A DNA stretch of 64,000 bases, taken from the NCBI GenBank assembly GCA_963737835.1, contig CAVTUH010000001.1, forward strand, positions 930,001 through 994,000, written 5' to 3'. The notes below the pieces were generated by a model. That model saw only the letters and a program-made list of their open reading frames with translations, was not told the DNA's origin and did no database searches. Shown here piece after piece: positions 57,299-64,000 of the stretch. The translations under genes and the position numbers were made by a program. The first letter of the stretch is position 1, and every line of letters begins with the position of its first letter. This stretch comes from Palsa-1248 sp963737835 (GTDB lineage Bacteria; Gemmatimonadota; Gemmatimonadetes; Gemmatimonadales; Gemmatimonadaceae).

Positions 57299-57889
57299 AT
57301 GCACGGCGAGGCCGTTTTCTCACACTTCGTGAGGGTGGTGGCCCGCCCGAGTCTTCCGGTCTCCCCCTCAACTATGCGCTCTCTGAAGCTCGCGCAATCC
57401 AAGCCAGGGTCGCCGGCCGCGCCATCGGCGCGGCAGGCTGCTGCCGCGGCGGCCGACGCCGATCCACTCGCCCGAGCGGATCGGCTATTCGGCGGCCCGT
57501 CACACTTGGTCCTGCTGAGCGACAGTGGGCCAGCTCTGTCATTCATGGGGTGGACGATCGGCTCGAGCCGAGCCGAATCCGTCGATGAGCGAGAACAAGG
57601 GTCCCGGGCGGTAGATGTCGAGATCATGTTTTCCGAAAGCGGCGACTATATCGTCTTCGAGCGCGTCGAGACGCACACGGCTGACGGCGTGGCGCAACTC
57701 GCCACGAGCGTCGAGGAATTCGCTGCGCCACGGGATGTGTGCCGCTATTGCGAAGCGAGCACGTTGGACCCCCAGGCCGACGCTGCGCGCGCCGCAGCCG
57801 TCGATCATGCAGCCCGCCAGTGGCACTGGCTGAAGCGTCCCGGCCGTCGGAGCGGCGGCGAGAGGGTCGAGCTGCCGTTCACGCTGTAA
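57299..57889 (+). CDS. hypothetical protein, about 196 aa
   Basis: The family is not recognised. The C-terminal two thirds look like a folded soluble domain (PSHLVLLSDSGPALSFMGW, YIVFERVETHTADGVAQL), with a CRYC pair (CRYCEAS) that might bind metal. The first 60 residues are Ala/Pro-rich; an ATG at 57374 would remove 25 of them and is as likely. Other frames overlap it, but this one has the most protein-like composition. It is followed by GGGGTC heptads. Confidence 0.45.
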   Translation: MHGEAVFSHFVRVVARPSLPVSPSTMRSLKLAQSKPGSPAAPSARQAAAAAADADPLARADRLFGGPSHLVLLSDSGPALSFMGWTIGSSRAESVDEREQGSRAVDVEIMFSESGDYIVFERVETHTADGVAQLATSVEEFAAPRDVCRYCEASTLDPQADAARAAAVDHAARQWHWLKRPGRRSGGERVELPFTL

Positions 57890-57903
57890 GGCAGCGAAAC
57901 ATC

Positions 57904-57924
57904 AGGGGTCAGGGGTCTGGGGTC
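57904..57924. repeat. three heptads (AGGGGTC/TGGGGTC)
   Basis: AGGGGTC, AGGGGTC and TGGGGTC in tandem, followed by TGGG, start 14 bp after the stop of the hypothetical gene. The third heptad type in this window. There is no inverted partner. Confidence 0.7.
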
Positions 57925-57950
57925 TGGGAATAACCACGACATAGGCAACC

Positions 57951-58097
57951 CGGCGGGTAGGGGCGACGCAATGCGTCGCCCTGCGATGCGGCGAGGCGGG
58001 ACACAACGTCGGCCGCGCCGTGCCCAATGCAACCGTCAAATTTTCGTGGCAATGCCACGAAACGGCGGGCGACGCATTGCGTCGCCCCTACCCGCCG
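57951..58097. repeat. REP-like element with perfect 31-bp inverted repeats
   Basis: Arms at 57951-57981 and 58067-58097 are exact reverse complements; each arm is itself a palindrome built around GGGCGACGCAATGCGTCGCCC. The 85-bp centre holds another perfect stem, TTTCGTGGCA/TGCCACGAAA (about 58041-58061). The arrangement resembles a BIME or a small MITE. There is no transposase gene in the window. Confidence 0.85.
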
Positions 58098-58131
58098 ATC
58101 GACCGGTTCCCTCGTTAACGCCCTCACAAGA

Positions 58132-58167
58132 GAAGGGCCTGTGGCGGTGTTCTGCCACAGGCCCTTC
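58132..58167. terminator. strong hairpin terminator
   Basis: GAAGGGCCTGTGGC and GCCACAGGCCCTTC form a 14-bp stem with an 8-nt loop. It lies 35 bp after the stop of the pilin operon (minus strand) and can terminate it. Confidence 0.75.
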
Positions 58168-58202
58168 GCGTTTCACCTTCTGCCCTGCTACTCCGCTCGG
58201 CC

Positions 58203-60371
58203 TTAGTCCACGATCGGCACCGGCGGGGGCGCCGGGGGCGGCGGCGGCGGCGGCGGCGTCACCGGTGGCGGTGGCGGCGGCGGCGGCGGTGGCGGCGGCG
58301 GCGGCGGTGGCGGCGGTGGGGGCGGCGGCGGCGGAGGCGGCGGCGGCGGTCCCGTAGGCGGCGTCACCGGTGGGGGCGGTGGCGGCGGCACCGGTGGTGG
58401 CGGCGGCGGCGGAGGCGTCACCGGCGGCGGTACCGGCGGCGGCGTCACCGGCGGCGGAGGACCCGTCGGCGGCGTCGCCGGCGGTGGGGGCGGGGGCGGC
58501 ACCGGCAGCATCAACAACGAATCTTGCGCCGCCAGCGACGGGATCACGAACCAAGCGTGCTCGTTGAAGTTGATGGGGTCCATCTCGAACGATCGGTCCT
58601 CCGAGAAGCGACCGGTTGTCGGGAAATACGGCGGCGGCAGCGTCAGCCCGCACATGTTGTACTGATATCGCTTGATGTAGCCGGTCATCCCGCTGTCGCC
58701 GCCTGGCCACATGGTACCGACAGCGCCGCGGGTGCCTTGAATGATCCCACCTGTGAGGTACAGACAACCACGTCCAGCGGGCACGGTCTCGCAATTCAGA
58801 GCGTCGATCACACCGCCCGTGTAGTTCTGGACTTGGAACTTGTTCAACGCGAGCAGAGAAACCTGCAAATAGGTCGACTGCGTCGGCGCAGGCGGCTGGA
58901 ACCGCCACACTGAGTCGCCTGGCGTCGAGGATGCTGCCTGAGGCGACAGCAGCATGTTGTCCGCCACGACGACGTCGTCGGCGGCAAACGCTCCGATGTA
59001 GTCCGGGCACGTGCCGACGGCGGGGTCGGTCTGCAACTTCATGTTGCCGACGAAAATGATGTTGTACGGCGACGCGAGCGTCAGTCGGCCGCGCAACTTC
59101 CCGCTGACGGCCACCTTGCCGTCAACGAAGACGACGCCTTTGAAATTGACGTTCTCGGCGTGGGTGATCGGCCAGAGATAGAGGGAGTCCTGTCGTTTGG
59201 CGCCCGCCTGTCCGAGCCGCGGATCATACGGCATAGGGTTGGGCAGCCACTGACCGCTGCCCGGCCAGCCAGTCGCCACGAAGGTGCCAGCTTGATGGGG
59301 GGTGCTATTGAGGTGCTCATCACCGCCCAGATAGCAGTCTCCGAACCCGTTCCCCATGGCCGAGTCGCGTTGGGCTGCAGTCAGCGCGGTCATCGCGCTC
59401 ACCGGGGTGAAGGTGGTGTCAGCAGGGTTGTAGGAACCGCAGTTGGTGTTGCCGCTATTCATGACGTCGCCGTAGTCGTTCGTTCCGAAGGTGCCGGCGA
59501 CGACATACCGCGGGTCCGTGCTCTGGAAGACGCGCATGAACCCTTCATCCGGGTCGGTCGAGTCCCCGTCATTGTTCAGATCGACGGAGACGAACTCGAT
59601 GCGGGTGGTGGCCTGGTACCCATTGCCCACGGTGCCACTCCCGAGCACCGTGACGTTGCCGACGTCAGACAGACCCTTGAGCGACGTGAGAGACGACACG
59701 CTCGGGAGAGTGATCACGGGCACGTGCTGTTGGTAGCCCTGGTCAAAGATGCCGTAGGCGAGGCCGGTGGTAATCGTCTTCGAGGTCGTCAGCTGGCTGT
59801 GGAATTCCACCCCTGACGGTGCGATGCGAATGAAGTCATTGGAATGGGCCGGCCCGAAGATCTGGTCGCCACCGCCGAAGTAGATGCCGCCTTCGCTATT
59901 CGAGAAATAGGCGTACTTGGCGAAAGTATCCTGATAGATCGCCGCACGGTGTACGACCGTGTTGCCGACCGCATCGGTCACCTGGCTGACGATGGCGCCG
60001 AAGATGCCGAACTCGCCCGTGCGGCTACCGCCCTTACCGATCCACGTGGTACGGTAGACGCCTGGCATCGGGTTTCCGAGCGCATCGTTCACCTGCACGT
60101 TGTTCTCGAGCGCGATCTCGCCGCTGTCGGCACTGCGGAACGGCAGCTGATTGGGATGCGTGTTGATCCAGTTCTGTGCTTCCGCGATGCCCGACTCCGC
60201 GGCGTCGTAGAGAATCCCGGACCGCGCACTGTTCTTGGCGATCAGCCCCGCGTTGGCCGTGGTCGCAGCTGCCAACACCACGATCGCTGCGACAACGAGC
60301 GCAATGAGGAGAACCGCGACGAGCGTCGCGCCGCGCTTGCCGCGCGGGAACGGTGATGTATGACGGATCAT
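58203..60371 (-). CDS. PilX-like pilus protein with proline-rich tail
   Basis: About 722 residues. An N-terminal prepilin-like segment (KRGATLVAVLLIALVVAAIVVL) is typical of PilX/GspK-like minor pilins, although the standard Glu5 is replaced. The body (about 45-620) is a large extracellular-type domain with many cysteines. The final 98 residues are almost all proline, in PPP-VTPP and TGPPPP blocks, including about 29 prolines in a row. This could be a cell-wall spanning or binding stalk; ribosome stalling would need EF-P. The start at 60371 follows the PilW-like gene stop closely. It is last in the pilin operon. Confidence 0.72.
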   Translation of the reverse strand: MIRHTSPFPRGKRGATLVAVLLIALVVAAIVVLAAATTANAGLIAKNSARSGILYDAAESGIAEAQNWINTHPNQLPFRSADSGEIALENNVQVNDALGNPMPGVYRTTWIGKGGSRTGEFGIFGAIVSQVTDAVGNTVVHRAAIYQDTFAKYAYFSNSEGGIYFGGGDQIFGPAHSNDFIRIAPSGVEFHSQLTTSKTITTGLAYGIFDQGYQQHVPVITLPSVSSLTSLKGLSDVGNVTVLGSGTVGNGYQATTRIEFVSVDLNNDGDSTDPDEGFMRVFQSTDPRYVVAGTFGTNDYGDVMNSGNTNCGSYNPADTTFTPVSAMTALTAAQRDSAMGNGFGDCYLGGDEHLNSTPHQAGTFVATGWPGSGQWLPNPMPYDPRLGQAGAKRQDSLYLWPITHAENVNFKGVVFVDGKVAVSGKLRGRLTLASPYNIIFVGNMKLQTDPAVGTCPDYIGAFAADDVVVADNMLLSPQAASSTPGDSVWRFQPPAPTQSTYLQVSLLALNKFQVQNYTGGVIDALNCETVPAGRGCLYLTGGIIQGTRGAVGTMWPGGDSGMTGYIKRYQYNMCGLTLPPPYFPTTGRFSEDRSFEMDPINFNEHAWFVIPSLAAQDSLLMLPVPPPPPPPATPPTGPPPPVTPPPVPPPVTPPPPPPPPVPPPPPPPVTPPTGPPPPPPPPPPPPPPPPPPPPPPPPPPPPPVTPPPPPPPPAPPPVPIVD
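58207..58503. repeat. low-complexity Pro-codon repeat (GGC/GGT)n
   Basis: The plus strand is an imperfect trinucleotide array of GGC/GGT, with interspersed GTCACC units. It encodes the proline tail on the minus strand. Trinucleotide arrays change length by slippage without shifting the frame. Confidence 0.85.
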
Positions 60372-60412
60372 AGTCAGATCCCGGTTCGAGAAAGCACGAG
60401 GAGCGCAACCGA

Positions 60413-61579
60413 TCATGGCGTCACAAAACTGCTACTCACTGGGTTCGAGAACGAAGGCGTGCAGTCCTGCGCCGAGACGGCGTACTCGACGCCGACGCCA
60501 TGGGGCGCAGTCAGATCGACGAACGAGTAGTTCGTCTGTCCGTTCGGCACCGCCGTAAACGGAGTGTTCCACGTGGAGTCAGTTGCCAAACGGCGCCAGA
60601 CAATGTACCGCATGATGTCGCGCTCACCACTCCATTCGTCGGGGCTCGGCTGCCATGCCACGGTGACGCTGTCGTTGGGAGCAGTCCCAGAGAGAGTCGC
60701 AGTGACAGATGGCACTGGCTGCGGTTGGTTACCACATGTGGCCAGCGCCGGGTTCGCAAGATTCGGAAGCGCCGACGTGAGACTGAACGACTGAATCCGC
60801 TGAGCGGCGCCCGTGTCGCCGTTGGACACGCGATACGTCACCTGGACCGCGCGGATGCTGTCGATCATGAGCGTGTTCGTATACGCAGCCGGGAGCTCGG
60901 CTGGCGTGACGAGCGCCAGCGACTGCAAGCCGGTGACGCTGTTGGTCACGAGCTTGTAGTACTGAAAGAAGGGGACGCTGTCGGGCAGGATGTTTCGGAC
61001 GACCGCCTCCACCGTGCCGTTGTTCACCTCACGATACAGCGCGTATGTCCCCGGCACCGGCGAGGTGCTGTCGATCTGGAACCAGAAGGTGATGAGTTCG
61101 GCCGGGCTGGGCACACCGGGCGCGATCGCGTAATCCACCGTCGGATAGGCGTAGGCGGGCGCCACACCCGGCAGGTTGAACTGGTTGGCCGAGAGCACGC
61201 CTTCCGTCTCCAGCGAAGGCGCGCCCGGGTTATAAAAGATCGCCGTCGTCCCCGGGATGTTGGAGGAATAGTCGGCGTTGAACGCGAATGCGCTGGGGCT
61301 CAGATACACCAGTGGAGGCTGGCCTGGCGTCGTGTTCGCCCCGGCCGCGCGGAGGTGCTGGTCGAGGAGGTCAGCACCGAAGCGCACGTTCTGCACCTGG
61401 TTGAATGCCTTGGCCGCAGCGCTGTACGATCGCGACTGACTCACGAAGAAGCTCATGGCCGCGCCGAGCACGAGGGCCATCATGACCATAGCGATCATGA
61501 CTTCCATCAGGGTCATACCACGACGGCGCGCGGAAGGTGCCGAGCGTCCCTGCGGATCGAGTGGGTGGTCCGACATCAC
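60413..61579 (-). CDS. PilW-type minor pilin with Fn3-like C-terminus
   Basis: 388 residues. The prepilin leader RRRG is followed by MTLMEVMIAMVMMALVLGAA, with cleavage after Gly and Glu5 present. The C-terminal 90 residues (VPSVTATLSGTAPNDSVTVAW, then RYIVWRRLATDSTW) look like a fibronectin type III domain. It should be assembled at the pilus or pseudopilus tip. Confidence 0.75.
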   Translation of the reverse strand: MMSDHPLDPQGRSAPSARRRGMTLMEVMIAMVMMALVLGAAMSFFVSQSRSYSAAAKAFNQVQNVRFGADLLDQHLRAAGANTTPGQPPLVYLSPSAFAFNADYSSNIPGTTAIFYNPGAPSLETEGVLSANQFNLPGVAPAYAYPTVDYAIAPGVPSPAELITFWFQIDSTSPVPGTYALYREVNNGTVEAVVRNILPDSVPFFQYYKLVTNSVTGLQSLALVTPAELPAAYTNTLMIDSIRAVQVTYRVSNGDTGAAQRIQSFSLTSALPNLANPALATCGNQPQPVPSVTATLSGTAPNDSVTVAWQPSPDEWSGERDIMRYIVWRRLATDSTWNTPFTAVPNGQTNYSFVDLTAPHGVGVEYAVSAQDCTPSFSNPVSSSFVTP

Positions 61580-61601
61580 GGCCTCCAGGATGCTCGAGCG
61601 A

Positions 61602-62006
61602 CTACGGCGCGACGGAGTACGACAGCACGACGGGCAGCGACAGCCCCGGCGCCGTCACACTCACCATGACGCGGGTGACATCGTTGTTGGCGCATGGCGG
61701 GGTGACGCAGTCGGTCACTGCGGACGTGTCACGATTCACCTGCGTCTGCAGCGACCACCCGGTCGTCGGGTAGTTGGTCTGCGTGCCGGCGAACGTCGAC
61801 AGCTGCGTGTAGTCCGGAGAGGCGCGGATCTGGGCCAGCTGCGAGTTGGCAATGGCCTGGGCTCGCGCTTCGATCTGGCCGAGCGCCATCTGGTGCTGGA
61901 AGGTGACCGTCGTGCCCGCGAGTCCGGCGACGACAATGGTGAGAATGACCAGCGCCACCATCACCTCGACGAGCGAAAAGCCGGAGCGAATCTGTCGCGT
62001 CGCCAT
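61602..62006 (-). CDS. PilV-type minor pilin
   Basis: 134 residues. Leader MATRQIRSG precedes FSLVEVMVALVILTIVVAGL: Gly at -1, Phe +1, Glu +5, fully canonical. The rest is a short globular domain with a Cys pair (DCVTPPCANN). ATG 62006 overlaps the stop of the FimT-like gene (TGATG), so translation is coupled. Confidence 0.82.
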   Translation of the reverse strand: MATRQIRSGFSLVEVMVALVILTIVVAGLAGTTVTFQHQMALGQIEARAQAIANSQLAQIRASPDYTQLSTFAGTQTNYPTTGWSLQTQVNRDTSAVTDCVTPPCANNDVTRVMVSVTAPGLSLPVVLSYSVAP

Positions 62007-62596
62007 CAGAACCCCCTCACCCAGACGGCGGTGCCGGGGTCGTAGTGCCACCAGTCAGCGTGGCCGGTGGCGCGGGCGACCTCGATCATGTGTGTCTGGC
62101 CAGCGTACTGCGGATCGTTGGTAATCGCCTCACGCATCGACGTGATGTAGACGCCGCCAGCTTGGCTCGCGGCCCCGTTGCGGAAGAACGTCACCGACGG
62201 CAGACCGTTTGTCGTGTTGTTGAAGGTGATCGGCCCGGCGCCAATGTCACCGGGCGGCGTCGCCCCCATGCCGAATCGCACGCGATCACCGAGCGCATAC
62301 GCCGTCTCGTGCTCGCCCGGGTCCTGCAACCCGTTGTTGTTCGCATCCACGATCAAGTGGACTACTCGGGCGGTCGTATCGAACGTGACGATGACGTTGC
62401 ACTGATGCGCGACGGCTTGCCGCTGGGCCGCGATGAACGCCGACCCGATAGCCTGCATGTCACCCAGGGTCTGGTATGACGCGATGTCGAGTTTCCACAG
62501 TGCGACTGCGGAGCCGATGCCGACGATCGTGAGCACGATCATGAGCTCAACCAGCGTCACCGCAGCCCGACGTGCCATCGTTGTGCACCGTGTCAT
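62006..62596 (-). CDS. GspH/FimT-type pseudopilin
   Basis: About 196 residues. The hydrophobic helix AVTLVELMIVLTIVGIG is preceded by RR-A, so Ala replaces Gly at -1 and Val replaces Phe at +1; Glu5 is kept. The GspH domain follows (IAAQRQAVAHQCNVIVTFDT, VTFFRNGAAS). First gene of the pilin operon. The start could be 62596, 62578 or a TTG at 62626. Confidence 0.75.
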   Translation of the reverse strand: MTRCTTMARRAAVTLVELMIVLTIVGIGSAVALWKLDIASYQTLGDMQAIGSAFIAAQRQAVAHQCNVIVTFDTTARVVHLIVDANNNGLQDPGEHETAYALGDRVRFGMGATPPGDIGAGPITFNNTTNGLPSVTFFRNGAASQAGGVYITSMREAITNDPQYAGQTHMIEVARATGHADWWHYDPGTAVWVRGF

Positions 62597-63302
62597 GCCA
62601 ACGCTCGCGGTGTGAGGGTCCGACAACTACGCGAGCCAAAACGCTCGCGGCCCCGAGAGACAGCGGATTGCCAGCACGGACAGTCTGCCGTCCACGCCAG
62701 CCCTCCTGTGCCATATCCCGGCTCCCTGCCGGTTCGGCCCTCTCTTTTGCAGCAACGGGGCCGTCCGGGAGGGCGGCGAGTTGACCCGGTGAAACGCGAC
62801 CTGCGGAACCGGCCTTTTAAGCGAAGGCCCATTTCGCGGGTCTACGGGCAGGGTTCGTCGACGCTGTCGCCTATTCTTACATTGCAGGCTGCCGAGGCTC
62901 ACGCGCATTGCGAGAGGGACTGACGCCCATTGTGGCACCGATGCCGCAATGCGTATCACTCGGCCGGGCGACACGTGTTACGACGTGCGATCAGGCGCGC
63001 GTGGTGAAACAGCGGCGAACTTGCGTGGCGGCGTACCGCCGGCACAGGCACGCCGCGGGGCCTGCGTGGCATCTGAGTGCGATCCCGAATCGAGGCGCCA
63101 TCACTCCACGACGGCGCCCGCCGTCGGTGCTGGTCGGTCGTGGGGTATGCCGTGGCGCCGTGTAACGACCGAAACCGGCTTCTGTAACGACGGTGTGCGC
63201 TACATGGCAAGCCGATCGTCCCTGCTCGCGTGTATAGTTCGACGCCGGAAGCGCTTGCCCCGATGTTACGGTTACGATACAGTAGTGTGGTGTCCGCCCG
63301 GA
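62597..63302. other. 706-bp intergenic region between pilin operon and HAD gene
   Basis: No frame with family-like sequence is present. The region must contain the divergent promoters. Several short GC-rich palindromic stretches occur near 62700-62830, but I could not fit them to a known riboswitch. TATAGT at 63231-63236 could be a -10 hexamer for the HAD gene. Nothing more can be supported. Confidence 0.35.
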
Positions 63303-64000
63303 GTGGTCCTGGTCGATGCTGGTGATGAGCGCGCGAGGGACTCTCGCGGTGCGGTGTTATTCGATTTTGGCGGTACGCTGGACGCCGATGGCGTGCGCTG
63401 GAGTGTCCGATTCCACGCGGCATACGCGAGCGGCGGCGGTCGCCTCAGTTTTGAGGCGTTTGATCCGTTGTTCAGCCTGTCGGACCGCCGTCTCGAGACG
63501 CACACGGGCATTCGTGCCCTCGGCCTGCGCGGCATGATCGAGGCGCAGGCCGCGATTCTCTGTACCCTGCTTCCCGACGGATCCGCGATGGATGTGCGTG
63601 GCATAGCTGATCGAGTGCACGGCGACGCGGTAGCGGTGATCGCGCGCAACCGACCCATCCTGGCCGCGTTGCGCACGCGCTATCGCCTCGGCGTGGTGTC
63701 AAACTTCACTGGGAATCTGCTCCCGTGCCTCGAAGAGGTGGGGATCGCCGATCTGTTCGACGTCGTTACGGACTCGGGGGTCCTCGGGACCACGAAGCCG
63801 GACCCGCTGCCCTTCACGACGACGTTGGAGGCGTTAGGCGTACCGCCTGACCGAGCCTGGATGGTCGGCGACAATTTCCAGGCCGACATTCGTCCCGCGC
63901 AGCAGTTAGGTATGCGCACCGCGTGGCTGGCAATGGCCGATCGCACGCTGCCGCCGGGGGACCCTCCGACGGCCCGACTCGAATCCTTGGCGCAGCTCGC
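63303..64000 (+). CDS. HAD-superfamily hydrolase, cut by the window edge
   Basis: At least 232 residues, 3' end missing. Motif I, AVLFDFGGTLDADG, with nucleophile Asp, motif II VVSNFTG, motif III TKPDPLPF with Lys, and motif IV WMVGDNFQADI make a complete catalytic set. The closest group is the HAD-IA phosphatases. The start is GTG at 63303 or 63285. The substrate is unknown. Confidence 0.8.
   Translation, partial: MVLVDAGDERARDSRGAVLFDFGGTLDADGVRWSVRFHAAYASGGGRLSFEAFDPLFSLSDRRLETHTGIRALGLRGMIEAQAAILCTLLPDGSAMDVRGIADRVHGDAVAVIARNRPILAALRTRYRLGVVSNFTGNLLPCLEEVGIADLFDVVTDSGVLGTTKPDPLPFTTTLEALGVPPDRAWMVGDNFQADIRPAQQLGMRTAWLAMADRTLPPGDPPTARLESLAQL

Noticed and set aside
62690..62830. possible riboswitch (cyclic-di-GMP type) before the pilin operon
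   Set aside because: Several GC-rich palindromic stretches are present, but no conserved GEMM core could be matched.

Overview
This is a GC-rich bacterial chromosome segment. Its gene content points to Gemmatimonadota: alternative complex III, a DUF5916 outer-membrane protein, acetoacetyl-CoA synthetase next to the tyrosine pathway, and many serine hydrolases. The phylum is an inference from content. No rRNA or marker tree is available here.

Layout. 0.4-6.6 kb: a small unknown gene, then a tightly overlapping minus-strand operon acs - pdhA - pdhB - pdhC(E2) - acp that makes acetyl-CoA from acetate or a 2-oxo acid. The E2 is frameshifted and a stand-alone acyl carrier protein closes the operon. 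6.7-13.3 kb: a stress/salvage block with a phosphoribosyltransferase, an alpha/beta hydrolase, PRPP synthetase (frameshifted), RtcB RNA ligase with its partner archease, a small membrane protein, and a BON-domain gene interrupted by one amber codon. 13.5-16.6 kb: a GT4 glycosyltransferase, a methyltransferase (both frameshifted) and an LPG-synthase-type membrane protein. 16.7-25.4 kb: a six-subunit membrane complex related to hydrogenase 4 and complex I. Its large subunit has lost the nickel-binding cysteines (an Ehr-type complex). It is co-transcribed with two DNA-binding proteins fused to PTS EIIA domains. 25.5-33 kb: a GntR remnant, a DUF5916 protein, and a tRNA-Ala integration hot spot. 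The hot spot holds two integrase remnants, duplicated tRNA 3' ends, and cargo of two serine hydrolases and a secreted RidA. 33-41 kb: the actABCDEF operon for alternative complex III, with many frameshifts in actC, actE and actF and a CRP-like palindrome upstream. 41-50.6 kb: TrmJ-type methyltransferase, DedA, superoxide dismutase, arginine decarboxylase, an ABC exporter, a chemoreceptor, a lipoprotein and a DUF502 protein. 50.5-56.3 kb: homogentisate dioxygenase, HPPD and acetoacetyl-CoA synthetase (tyrosine breakdown), and an MFS exporter. 56.4-62.6 kb: DUF421, a hypothetical gene, and an operon of type IV pilus minor pilins with a PilX-like protein ending in a very long proline tract. The right edge cuts a HAD hydrolase.

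Many genes are broken by single indels while the flanking protein stays conserved. This suggests either errors in an assembly that was not polished or very recent decay. The most unusual non-coding feature is a set of heptanucleotide tandem repeats in intergenic regions. Three different 7-mers share one architecture. There is also a 31-bp inverted-repeat REP-like element. The best candidate for an undescribed system is the nickel-less Ehr complex controlled by paired HTH-EIIA proteins.
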